From assembly GCA_900314755.1 (NCBI GenBank), contig OMWH01000012.1:19755-83754 (forward strand): DNA of 64,000 bases, in the 5' to 3' direction. The DNA comes from an uncultured Prevotellaceae bacterium (lineage in GTDB: Bacteria; Bacteroidota; Bacteroidia; Bacteroidales; Bacteroidaceae). The notes beneath the pieces were generated by a model, which saw only the letters and a list, made by a program, of their open reading frames with translations, did no database searches and had not been told where the DNA came from. Positions 34,909 to 43,486 of the stretch are shown here, one piece after another. Both the position numbers and the translations under genes were made by a program. Each line of letters opens with the position of its first letter. The first letter of the stretch is position 1.

Positions 34909-35524
34909 GCTCCACTTTTATCAGTTCGTAATCGCCTGTCTGCTCTAACCGGAGCAGCTCCTCATAGATCAGGATGCAGGTCCATGCGTCGGTTGACGCA
35001 TAGAGCTTCTGCTTGTCACTCAACACGTCCGACTCCCAGTTGGAGAGCTGGTCGCGCTTACTGATCCGCTGACCGAAGAAATTGGCAAAGAGCTTCTGAA
35101 GACTCATGTCCTCCACGCCTATCTCCTTCACCTTATCCTGCAGGTCTATGAAATAACCCCGGTTGAAATCGCCCCGTTTTCCTAACATCATCAGGTCGTC
35201 ATGCAGGGAGAGCCCTATCTTGGGGACGGTCTTGTCCTCCAGCAGACGGATGACGGCAGGTGACATGCCTATCAGGTTCAGACGGAACAGGAAACACACC
35301 TCATGGGTGGATACCTGCAGGAGCGCCACCTGGTTTATCCTGCCCTTCTTAAAGGAGGGACGCGTCTCAGTATCGATGCCGAGGACTGGCTGTGTAAGGA
35401 GGAAATCCACCGCTTTCTCAGCCTCTTTCTCGGTGATGACGACGATGACACGACCTCCGAAAACGACCCTTGGCAAGGCACTGATTTTCGTCTTGTCGTA
35501 CCGGCTATATAGAATCTTTTTCAT
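34874..35524 (-). CDS. DEDD-type 3'-5' exonuclease
   Basis: With the start at ATG 35524 (MKKILYSRYD) the product has 216 residues. The three exonuclease motifs are GIDTETRPSF (DxE), LSLHDDLMMLGK (central Asp) and YASTDAWTCILIYEEL (Tyr and last Asp, the DEDDy form). It resembles the RNase D-like single-domain exonucleases of Bacteroidota; the substrate, RNA or DNA, is not clear. It is first in the exonuclease-rlmI-tilS operon. Confidence 0.85.
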   Translation of the reverse strand: MKKILYSRYDKTKISALPRVVFGGRVIVVITEKEAEKAVDFLLTQPVLGIDTETRPSFKKGRINQVALLQVSTHEVCFLFRLNLIGMSPAVIRLLEDKTVPKIGLSLHDDLMMLGKRGDFNRGYFIDLQDKVKEIGVEDMSLQKLFANFFGQRISKRDQLSNWESDVLSDKQKLYASTDAWTCILIYEELLRLEQTGDYELIKVEHDIQKDTVTEG

Positions 35525-35545
35525 CACGCTTTTGTTTTCAAGGTG

Positions 35546-35553
35546 CAAAGATA
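35546..35553 (-). promoter_or_regulatory. -7 box (TATCTTTG) of the exonuclease operon
   Basis: Minus-strand TATCTTTG, 21 bp upstream of the exonuclease ATG at 35524, in the divergent region with ftsK. Confidence 0.6.
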
Positions 35554-35608
35554 CAATTAAAAATACAAAAAAAAGACGATTTTATGGCGATTTCTGAGAT
35601 TTTTCAAT

Positions 35609-35616
35609 TACTTTTG
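35609..35616 (+). promoter_or_regulatory. -7 box (TACTTTTG) of the ftsK operon
   Basis: TACTTTTG lies 22 bp before the ftsK ATG at 35639. No good -33 box is seen. Confidence 0.5.
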
Positions 35617-35638
35617 CACATTATTTATAAGATTCTAT

Positions 35639-38068
35639 ATGGCAAAGAAAAAGAAAGCAACAAATACGACCTCTTTTAAGGAGGCTATCGGCATTGACAA
35701 GATATTCCATAACGAACGACTGAATTTCTTCCTGGGATTCATGCTGTTGTTCGTCGCAGGCTATCTCATCTGGGCATTTATCTCGTACCTGACGACAGGT
35801 GCCGCTGACCAGAGCATGATAGATGCCCCGAAAGAGGGAGAGGTCCTCAACCAGAACGGCGAGTTCCAGAACTCCTGCGGCTCACTGGGGGCTTACAGCG
35901 CATGGTTCTTCATCAAGCACTGCTTCGGACTGCCGGCGTTCCTGATACCGGTCTTCCTGCTGCTCATCGCCGTCAACCTGATGAGGGCGTATAAGGTAAA
36001 CCTGCTGAAATGGTTCCTGGGAATAGGTGTGGTCATGGTATGGTCATCGGTGACCTTCGCCAAATTCCTGACTCCTTTCTTCACGGATGCCCATTTCAAC
36101 CCGGGAGGTGACCATGGACTGGCAATCTGCGAACTCATCGAGGGACTGGTCGGCGTACCGGGTCTCACCTTCCTGCTAGGGGTCACCGCCATCGCTTTCC
36201 TGATCTACCTCAGCGCAGAGACGATCTTCATCATCCGCAAGCTGTTCAACCCGCTCCGCTACCTGAAGAAGATTCCGATGGAGATAAATATCGGAAAAGG
36301 GGAACCGGACGATGACAAGCAGAAGATAGAGACACTGGAGGATCCTACTGTCTTCGACGACCCGCAGGAACAGACCGTGGAGTTCGTCGACGAGACACCT
36401 GTGGTCACCACGAAGCCTTTCACTCCGCAAGAGCCTGTCATCAAGGCTCCTGCCGATGAGACGGGGGTGGAGATGACGGTGGAGACCGGAGAGAAAGAGG
36501 AGACGGCGAGTGGCAAGAACCTGGTGGGTGAGTATGGGGACATCACGACACCGTATGACCCCAAGCGTGACTTGGAGAACTACCACTACCCGACCCTCGA
36601 CCTGCTGAAGAAATATGATGATGACGGCAAACCGTATATCGACATGGCGGAACAGACGGCAAACAAGAACCGCATCGTCGACGTGCTGCGTAACTTCGGT
36701 GTGGAGATCAGCAGCATCAAGGCGACCGTCGGTCCTACCATCACCCTCTATGAGATAACACCTGCCCCTGGTGTGCGTATCTCCCGCATCCGTAACCTGG
36801 AGGACGATATCGCCCTGAGCCTCTCTGCCCTGGGCATCCGTATCATCGCTCCTATCCCCGGCAAGGGTACCATCGGTATTGAGGTGCCGAATGCGAAACC
36901 CAGCATCGTGTCGATGGAATCGATTCTCAACTCGAAGAAATTCCAGGAGACGACGATGGAACTGCCGTGTGCGTTAGGTAAGACGATTACCAACGAGGTG
37001 TTTATGTTCGACCTTGCCAAAGCACCTCACCTGCTCGTTGCCGGTGCCACGGGTCAGGGTAAGTCTGTGGGACTGAACGCCATCATCACCTCCTTATTAT
37101 ATAAGAAGCACCCTGCAGAACTGAAAATCGTCCTCGTCGACCCGAAGAAGGTGGAGTTCAGCGTGTACTCCAGCATTGAGAACCATTTCCTTGCCAAGAT
37201 TCCTGATGATGACGCAGAACCTATCATCACCGATGTCAAGAAAGTGGTGAACACCCTCAACTCCCTGTGTAAGGAGATGGATACCCGTTACGACCTGCTG
37301 AAGATCGCACAGGCGCGTAACATCAAGGAATACAACAAGAAATTCATCGAACGGCAACTAAACCCGGAGAAAGGGCATAAGTACATGCCGTATATCGTGG
37401 TCATCATCGATGAGTTCGGCGACCTGATCATGACGGCAGGCAAGGAGGTGGAGCTTCCTATCGCCCGTATTGCCCAGCTGGCACGTGCCGTGGGCATCCA
37501 CATGATCATCGCCACACAGCGTCCTACCACGAATATCATCACAGGTACCATCAAGGCGAACTTCCCAAGCCGTATCGCCTTCCGTGTGGGTGCCATGATT
37601 GACTCACGCACCATCCTCGACCGACCGGGTGCCCAGCAGCTGATAGGACGAGGCGACATGCTGTATCTCAACGGCGGCGAGCCTGTCCGTGTACAGTGTG
37701 CCTTCGTGGATACTCCTGAGGTGGAGCGCATCAACCAGTTTATCGCACAGCAGCAGGGCTACCTCTCTGCCTTTGAGTTGCCTGAGCCGGATATGCCGGA
37801 CGACGAGATGGGTGAGGCTGCCGATGTGGATATGCAGCACCTCGACCCGATGTTTGAGGATGCCGCCCGCCTGATCGTCATCAACCAGAGTGGGTCGACG
37901 AGTCTGATACAGCGTAAGTTCGCTATCGGCTACAACCGTGCCGGACGACTGATGGACCAGCTGGAGAAGGCGGGTGTCGTCGGTGCCGCCCATGGTTCCA
38001 AGCCTCGTGAGGTATTGATACAGGATGAGTCTAGTCTGGAAAATCTTTTAAGTCAATGGAGAAGATAG
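35639..38068 (+). CDS. ftsK: FtsK/SpoIIIE DNA translocase
   Basis: The 809-residue protein has membrane helices in the first ~200 residues, an acidic linker (~220-310), and the motor domain. Walker A is VAGATGQGKSVGLNAI and Walker B is PYIVVIIDEFGDLIM. The C-terminal winged-helix gamma domain (LIQRKFAIGYNRAGRLMDQL), which reads KOPS-like DNA signs, is present. It moves chromosomes at the division septum and activates XerCD. Its end overlaps the LolA-like gene by 13 bp. Confidence 0.96.
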   Translation: MAKKKKATNTTSFKEAIGIDKIFHNERLNFFLGFMLLFVAGYLIWAFISYLTTGAADQSMIDAPKEGEVLNQNGEFQNSCGSLGAYSAWFFIKHCFGLPAFLIPVFLLLIAVNLMRAYKVNLLKWFLGIGVVMVWSSVTFAKFLTPFFTDAHFNPGGDHGLAICELIEGLVGVPGLTFLLGVTAIAFLIYLSAETIFIIRKLFNPLRYLKKIPMEINIGKGEPDDDKQKIETLEDPTVFDDPQEQTVEFVDETPVVTTKPFTPQEPVIKAPADETGVEMTVETGEKEETASGKNLVGEYGDITTPYDPKRDLENYHYPTLDLLKKYDDDGKPYIDMAEQTANKNRIVDVLRNFGVEISSIKATVGPTITLYEITPAPGVRISRIRNLEDDIALSLSALGIRIIAPIPGKGTIGIEVPNAKPSIVSMESILNSKKFQETTMELPCALGKTITNEVFMFDLAKAPHLLVAGATGQGKSVGLNAIITSLLYKKHPAELKIVLVDPKKVEFSVYSSIENHFLAKIPDDDAEPIITDVKKVVNTLNSLCKEMDTRYDLLKIAQARNIKEYNKKFIERQLNPEKGHKYMPYIVVIIDEFGDLIMTAGKEVELPIARIAQLARAVGIHMIIATQRPTTNIITGTIKANFPSRIAFRVGAMIDSRTILDRPGAQQLIGRGDMLYLNGGEPVRVQCAFVDTPEVERINQFIAQQQGYLSAFELPEPDMPDDEMGEAADVDMQHLDPMFEDAARLIVINQSGSTSLIQRKFAIGYNRAGRLMDQLEKAGVVGAAHGSKPREVLIQDESSLENLLSQWRR

Positions 38069-38685
38069 TATATTTCAACAGGGTAACGAAAGTGATGGTG
38101 CTCATGGCATTTCTCACTTCTCATTTCTCATTTCTCACTGCGTACGGACAAACGGCACAACAGGTGCTGGACAAGACTGCCGGTGTGGTCTCCTACAAAA
38201 AGGGGGTACAGGCATCTTTCACCATCAGCAGTAAGCAGTATGGCAGTACGAGTGGGACGATAGACATCAAAGGACGGAAGTTCCATGCGACGACCCATGA
38301 GGCTGTCGTGTGGTTTGACGGTAAGACGCAATGGACGTATGTCAGGCAGAATGACGAGGTGAACGTCAACACTCCGTCTGCCGCCGACCTGCAGGCGATC
38401 AATCCCTATAACTTCATCTATATGTACAAACAGGGATATGCCGCTACGATGACAAAGAGCGGGAACAGCTTCATCGTGACATTGAAAGGCAAGGGGAAGA
38501 GTATCTCTGAGATGGTCATCACCATCAACAAAAAGACTTACGTGCCTTCCCAGATCCGTATGTTACAGAACAAGCAGTGGACGACCATCAATGTGTCGAA
38601 CTTCAAGACGGCAAACCTGTCTGAGGGGGTATTCCGTTTCAACCCCAAGTCCTACCCTAACGCTGAGATCATAGACTTGAGGTAG
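38056..38685 (+). CDS. LolA-like periplasmic lipoprotein carrier
   Basis: The 209-residue protein has a signal peptide ending near TAYGQ, then the LolA pattern: AQQVLDKTAGVVSYKKGVQA, GTIDIKGRKFHATTHEAVVW, WFDGKTQWTYV and INPYNFIYMYKQG. LolA carries lipoproteins across the periplasm. The signal peptide is partly encoded by a 7-bp tandem repeat (38109-38136), which gives the TSHFSF residues. It follows ftsK with overlap, an arrangement also seen in many proteobacteria. Confidence 0.85.
   Translation: MEKIVYFNRVTKVMVLMAFLTSHFSFLTAYGQTAQQVLDKTAGVVSYKKGVQASFTISSKQYGSTSGTIDIKGRKFHATTHEAVVWFDGKTQWTYVRQNDEVNVNTPSAADLQAINPYNFIYMYKQGYAATMTKSGNSFIVTLKGKGKSISEMVITINKKTYVPSQIRMLQNKQWTTINVSNFKTANLSEGVFRFNPKSYPNAEIIDLR
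38109..38136. repeat. Four 7-bp repeats inside the LolA-like signal peptide
   Basis: ATTTCTC occurs at 38109, 38123 and 38130, with ACTTCTC at 38116, all on a 7-bp period. The repeat encodes the hydrophobic TSHFSFLT part of the signal peptide. The reverse complement GAGAAAT fits the GAG-phased family. Confidence 0.8.
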
Positions 38686-38712
38686 TGGAAAGTGGAGAGT
38701 GGAGAGTTTTGA
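38685..38712. repeat. 7-bp repeats abutting the DUF5687 start codon
   Basis: GTGGAAA, GTGGAGA, GTGGAGA and GTTTTGA follow each other at 7-bp steps, beginning at the end of the lolA stop and ending 1 bp before ATG 38714. They form the entire gap and so the translation start region of the next gene. Confidence 0.75.
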
Positions 38713-38713
38713 G

Positions 38714-40213
38714 ATGAGTTTATCAAGAATACAACTGTACCGCTTGCTTCGTAAGAACAAGAAGTTAAGCGATGAACGTAATGTGATGTTTGAGGCGAAC
38801 CAGTATGGTAAGTTCTTTGCCTATCTGGCACTCGCCTTCTTCGTGGTATATTTTATTGCCATCGGTACTTTCTTAGGATGGGTAGCCGCTACCGAGGATG
38901 AGTACCAGATGTTGTTTTTCGTCCTCCCCTTCATCCTGATCTTTGATTTCTTCGGACGCTTCATGGCGCAACAGACACCGGTCATGCTCGTCAAACCTTA
39001 TCTGCTGATGCCTATCAGCAAATATACGGCGGTAGACTGCTTCCTGGTGTCTCAGCTATTTGATAGCAGCAACCTCATCTGGATGTCGCTATTCCTGCCC
39101 TACACCTTCATCTGTGTCTGTGGCAGCATGACCTTCTTAGAGGGACTGGCTATGCTGATCCTGCTCCACCTGATGATACTGACCAACAGCCAGTGGTATC
39201 TGCTGGTGCGTACACTGGTGAACAAGAGCCTATTCTGGTGGGCTCTGCCTGCCGTCGTCTATGGCGCTTTCATCGTGCCTCTCTTCCTGTTGTCCGACAA
39301 GTCGGCGGAAAAACTGTTCGACCAGATATTCGATTTCATCGGGGAACATGGCTTCACATGGTATGCTTTCGCTCTCTTCATCGTCCTGTTCGCAGTCCTT
39401 TTCATCATCAACCGCACCCTGCAGATGCGCCTGATCCATGATGAGATATCGAAACAGGAGAAGACCAAGCTGAGACACGTCTCGGAGTTTGCGGCTCTCA
39501 ACCGCTTCGGACAGATCGGTGAGTACCTCAAACTGGAGATCAAGAGTACGATGCGTAACAAGGCGATACGCACCCGCTTCATCCAGGGTGTCGCCATCAT
39601 CACCATGCTGTCCCTGATGATAGCCTATACGGATGCCTATACCGGCAACTTCGCCCGTAACATCTGGTGTCTCTACTGCTTCGTGTTCTTCGGTGCTGTC
39701 AACCTGGTGAAGGTGATGGGACCGGAAGGTAACTATATCGACCTGCTGATGGTGCATGAGGAGAATATCCTCACCCTGCTGCGTGCGAAGTATTATTTCT
39801 ACTGCACCATCGTCCTGCTGCCCTTCCTGTTGCTGCTGCCTCCTATCATCTCTGGCAAGTTCTCCCTGCTGATGGTACTCGCCTACCTGCTGATCACCAC
39901 AGGACCGGAATACTGCCTGCTCTTCCAGTTGGCGGTATGGAACAAGACGACACTGCCCTTGAATGACAAGATAACGGGTAAGAACCAGTTTGAGAACAAG
40001 CTCCAGCTGATCATCGAACTCATCGTGTTCTTCATTCCCGTCACATTGGTCCTGATACTTCAGGCACTTTTCGATGAGAATGTCGCCTTCATCATCATGA
40101 TCGTCATCGGTCTTGCCTTCACACTTGCCAATCCGTACTGGATGCGTAACATCTACAAGCGGATGATGCTGCACAGATACGAGAACCTGGAAGGGTTCCA
40201 CTCTACGAGGTAA
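38714..40213 (+). CDS. DUF5687 family membrane protein (ABC permease-like)
   Basis: The start is placed at ATG 38714 (MSLSRIQLYR), giving 499 residues; a codon five earlier lies inside the repeat. About twelve hydrophobic segments are visible. I recognise the DUF5687 family of Bacteroidota, which resembles ABC-2-type permeases and often sits next to an ABC ATPase. No such ATPase is adjacent here. Substrate unknown. Confidence 0.7.
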   Translation: MSLSRIQLYRLLRKNKKLSDERNVMFEANQYGKFFAYLALAFFVVYFIAIGTFLGWVAATEDEYQMLFFVLPFILIFDFFGRFMAQQTPVMLVKPYLLMPISKYTAVDCFLVSQLFDSSNLIWMSLFLPYTFICVCGSMTFLEGLAMLILLHLMILTNSQWYLLVRTLVNKSLFWWALPAVVYGAFIVPLFLLSDKSAEKLFDQIFDFIGEHGFTWYAFALFIVLFAVLFIINRTLQMRLIHDEISKQEKTKLRHVSEFAALNRFGQIGEYLKLEIKSTMRNKAIRTRFIQGVAIITMLSLMIAYTDAYTGNFARNIWCLYCFVFFGAVNLVKVMGPEGNYIDLLMVHEENILTLLRAKYYFYCTIVLLPFLLLLPPIISGKFSLLMVLAYLLITTGPEYCLLFQLAVWNKTTLPLNDKITGKNQFENKLQLIIELIVFFIPVTLVLILQALFDENVAFIIMIVIGLAFTLANPYWMRNIYKRMMLHRYENLEGFHSTR

Positions 40214-40241
40214 AAGAATAAAAAAGTAAAAAAAGAAAGAT

Positions 40242-40634
40242 ATGTATTTCACAGGTATCATTATTGCTGTTTGTACTTTCCTGACCATCGGAATATGGCA
40301 CCCTATCGTCATTAAGACGGAGTATCGCTGGGGCACCCGACCCTGGGTTGTCTATCTGTTGATAGGCATCGCATGTATCATCGCTGCCCTCTTCATCGAG
40401 AACACCATCCTCTCCGCAGTCATCGGAGTCTTTGGCGCCTCCGCACTCTGGGGCATCGGTGAGCTGTTCTCCCAGAAGAAACGGGTACAGAAGGGATGGT
40501 TCCCGATGAATCCGAAGCGTCGTGACGAATATCCGCCCATCGACAAGAACGAGACGCTCTGCCCGGTACACCACGGCAAGAGCATCTATGCGATAGAAAG
40601 TGACGATGAAGACGCTACTGCTACAGGTCGGTAA
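40242..40634 (+). CDS. DUF4491 family membrane protein
   Basis: The 130-residue protein begins MYFTGIIIAVCTFLTIGIWH and has IKTEYRWGTRPWVVYLLIGI and ENTILSAVIGVFGASALWGI, the DUF4491 pattern. Three membrane helices are predicted, followed by a charged cytoplasmic tail. Function unknown. It overlaps rlmH by 29 bp. Confidence 0.8.
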   Translation: MYFTGIIIAVCTFLTIGIWHPIVIKTEYRWGTRPWVVYLLIGIACIIAALFIENTILSAVIGVFGASALWGIGELFSQKKRVQKGWFPMNPKRRDEYPPIDKNETLCPVHHGKSIYAIESDDEDATATGR

Positions 40635-41076
40635 GACTGTCAACAAGCATTTTATAGCGGGCATCAATGATTATGTGGAGCGCATCAATCATTACATGCC
40701 CTTTGAGGTGGTGACCATCCCCGAACTCAAGAACACGAAGAGTCTGACGGAGGAACAGCAGAAACAGGCGGAGGGGGAACTGATTCTCAAACAACTGCAA
40801 CCTTCCGACACGGTAGTGCTGCTCGATGAGCATGGCAAGGAGTTCCGCAGTGTGGAGTTCGCCCGCTGGCTGGAGCAGAAGCGCAACACGGCACGCCGCC
40901 TCGTCTTCGTCATCGGAGGTCCCTACGGCTTCTCTCCTGCCGTATATGCACGTGCCAACGAACAACTCAGCTTATCGAAGATGACCTTCAGTCATCAGAT
41001 GATACGCCTCACCTTTACGGAGCAGATCTATCGTGCCTGCACCATCATCAAAGGTGAACCGTATCACCACGAATAA
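40606..41076 (+). CDS. rlmH: 23S rRNA (pseudouridine-1915-N3)-methyltransferase
   Basis: The start is set at ATG 40606 (MKTLLLQVGKTVNK), 156 residues, the usual RlmH length. The SPOUT knot motifs are VFVIGGPYGFSPAVYARA and SLSKMTFSHQMIRLTFTEQI, followed by the family ending YRACTIIKGEPYHHE. It methylates pseudouridine 1915 in helix 69 of 23S rRNA. Its stop lies 2 bp from that of the convergent feoAB gene. Confidence 0.96.
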   Translation: MKTLLLQVGKTVNKHFIAGINDYVERINHYMPFEVVTIPELKNTKSLTEEQQKQAEGELILKQLQPSDTVVLLDEHGKEFRSVEFARWLEQKRNTARRLVFVIGGPYGFSPAVYARANEQLSLSKMTFSHQMIRLTFTEQIYRACTIIKGEPYHHE

Positions 41077-41078
41077 AA

Positions 41079-43400
41079 TCACACGAACAGACTGCCTATC
41101 TGGTATACGACGGCACTGACGAACCATGCCAGGACAGTGGTATAGCATGCTGCGAAGAGTGCCCATTTCCATGAACCCGTCTCGTGCTTGATGGCAGTGA
41201 TGGTGGCAATACAGGGGAAATAGAGCAGTACAAAGAGCAGATAGCAGTAGGCTACCAGAGGTGTCAAGCCGTCCAGTCCGCCCAACACTCCTATCGTCGA
41301 GGCAACAATCTCCTTGGCACCCACTCCTGCTATCAGCGACACGTCCAACTGCCAGTTGAAACCCTGCGGAGTGAATAGCGGAGCGATAAGTTGTCCCATC
41401 CGTCCGATATACGACTCCTCCATGGAGGGTGCCACACCCATCGGTCCGAAATAGCCCAATGCCCATACGATAATACTTGCCACAAGGATGATACCACCCA
41501 TCTTCTTGAGGTACTCCTTCCCTTTCTCCCACGTATGGCGACCTATCGCCTTTGCCGTCGGCCAGCGATAAGGAGGCAGTTCCATCACGAAGGGGGTGTC
41601 CTCGCCCTTGATGACGATGGTGGAGAATATCTTACTGACGATGACCGCTGTCACGATACCGACGGCATAGAGTGACAGCATCACCCATGAGCGATACTCC
41701 ACGGTGAAGAAGGTTCCCGTAATCATGATATAGATGGGCAGACGTGCCGAGCATGACATAAAGGGCAGGATCAGCATGGTGATAAGCCGTGAGCGGCGGC
41801 TCTCGATAGTGCGTGTCGCCATCACCGCCGGCACATTACAGCCGAAGCCCATCACCAATGGGATGAACGACTTGCCATGCAGTCCCATGCCATGCATCAT
41901 CTTATCCATGATGAAGGCGGCACGAGCCATATAGCCGGAGTCCTCCATCAGCGAGATGAAGAAATAGAGTATCAGGATCTGCGGCAGGAAGACGATGACG
42001 GCACCGACACCGCCGATGATACCGTCTACCAGCATGGAGCGTAACGGCCCGTCCGGCATCCTGTTGCTGATGAAATCGCCCAGTCTTTCCACACCCATCT
42101 CTATCCAGTCCATCGGATATTGTCCGAGAACGAAGGTCGTCTCAAACATCAGGAAGAGGATGGCGAAGAATATGGGGAAGCCCAAATAGCGGTTCGACAG
42201 AATATTATCGATTAAATGGGTGGTACGGTAGGTGTCCCGCTTATCACCCGTCATAAACCCTGCCTCTTTCAACGCACCATTGATAAAACCGTATTTCGCA
42301 TCCATGATGGCAGTCTCCGAGTCTGTCAGCGTCTCCTCATAGACACGCGCTGCCGACTTGTCACGCTCCACCAGAATGGACTTGCTCCGCTCTCCCGCTT
42401 TCTCATGGATGAACTGCACGATATCGGTGTCGTGCTCCAGGAGCTTCAAGGCAACATAACGGGTGGAATAGCGGGGATGGATGGATGCGTCTGGCTTCAG
42501 GAACTTCTGGATATGCCGTATGCCGTCTTCTATCTCGTGACCATAGTTGATATGGATATGGCGGGCTGTCGTATTCACACCCTCATAGACTTCTATGACG
42601 GTGCGGAACAACTGCTGCACCCCTTCCCCATTCTTAAAAGAGGTCGGTACCATCGGCGTACCGAAGAGCGTCGACAGCACCTGCAGGTCAATGGTGTCAC
42701 CGCGACGCTCAAACTCATCATACATATTCAGGGCACATACGATGGGGAGGTCCATGTCAAGCAACTGTGTCGTCAGATAGAGGTTGCGCTCGATATTCGA
42801 CGCGTCAATCACGTTGATAATCACATCGGGAGTCTGCTCTGTGAGGTGCTTGCGCACATAAAGCTCTTCTGGTGAGTAACACGACAGGGAGTAGGTTCCA
42901 GGCAGGTCCGTGAGGTTGAACTCATAACCGAAATAATTGGCATGTGCCACAGAGGCATCCACCGTCACACCGGAGTAGTTGCCCACATGACCGTGGGCAC
43001 CCGACGCGAAATTGAAAAGGGAGGTCTTGCCACAGTTGGGATTTCCTACCAATGCCACATTCAGTGTACGGTGCTCCCGCAATGCCATGTGGTGCAGGTA
43101 GTCGTCGGGATGCTTCTCGGGGGTTATCTCCTCACGGGATACACGGTATGCAGAAGAGGGCTCCACATACTCTTCTTCCTTGGAGATAACCTCTATCATC
43201 TCTGCTTCCTGGCGACGCAGGCTGACCTCATAGCCCATCACCTTATACTTCACTGGGTCTTGCAGCGGAGCGTTCAGCAACACCTCCACCTCCTTACCCC
43301 TGATAAAGCCCATCTCAATGATGCGCTTACGGAATCCACCGTGTCCTTGCACCTTCACAATGACACCGTGATCACCAGTCTTCAGCTCAGATAATTTCAT
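41079..43400 (-). CDS. feoB: Fused FeoA-FeoB ferrous iron transporter
   Basis: The start is ATG 43400 (MKLSELKTGDHG), giving 773 residues. Residues 1 to about 75 are a FeoA SH3-like domain; then comes the FeoB G domain with ALVGNPNCGKTSLFN (G1), DLPGTYSL (G3) and ALNMYDEF (G4), then the membrane gate regions including LPFMSCSARLPIYIMITG. It imports Fe2+ across the inner membrane. Fusion of FeoA to FeoB is common in Bacteroidota. It has its own promoter. Confidence 0.95.
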   Translation of the reverse strand: MKLSELKTGDHGVIVKVQGHGGFRKRIIEMGFIRGKEVEVLLNAPLQDPVKYKVMGYEVSLRRQEAEMIEVISKEEEYVEPSSAYRVSREEITPEKHPDDYLHHMALREHRTLNVALVGNPNCGKTSLFNFASGAHGHVGNYSGVTVDASVAHANYFGYEFNLTDLPGTYSLSCYSPEELYVRKHLTEQTPDVIINVIDASNIERNLYLTTQLLDMDLPIVCALNMYDEFERRGDTIDLQVLSTLFGTPMVPTSFKNGEGVQQLFRTVIEVYEGVNTTARHIHINYGHEIEDGIRHIQKFLKPDASIHPRYSTRYVALKLLEHDTDIVQFIHEKAGERSKSILVERDKSAARVYEETLTDSETAIMDAKYGFINGALKEAGFMTGDKRDTYRTTHLIDNILSNRYLGFPIFFAILFLMFETTFVLGQYPMDWIEMGVERLGDFISNRMPDGPLRSMLVDGIIGGVGAVIVFLPQILILYFFISLMEDSGYMARAAFIMDKMMHGMGLHGKSFIPLVMGFGCNVPAVMATRTIESRRSRLITMLILPFMSCSARLPIYIMITGTFFTVEYRSWVMLSLYAVGIVTAVIVSKIFSTIVIKGEDTPFVMELPPYRWPTAKAIGRHTWEKGKEYLKKMGGIILVASIIVWALGYFGPMGVAPSMEESYIGRMGQLIAPLFTPQGFNWQLDVSLIAGVGAKEIVASTIGVLGGLDGLTPLVAYCYLLFVLLYFPCIATITAIKHETGSWKWALFAACYTTVLAWFVSAVVYQIGSLFV

Positions 43401-43419
43401 TCTATTTACAAATTCTGTG

Positions 43420-43427
43420 CAAAGGTA
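43420..43427 (-). promoter_or_regulatory. -7 box (TACCTTTG) of feoAB
   Basis: Minus-strand TACCTTTG, 19 bp upstream of the feoAB ATG at 43400. It supports that start over one at 43442, which would lie upstream of the box. Confidence 0.6.
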
Positions 43428-43486
43428 TGAAATAATCTTCAATTCTTCGACAAAAAAACTGGTAAATACCTAAAAATGATGATATC

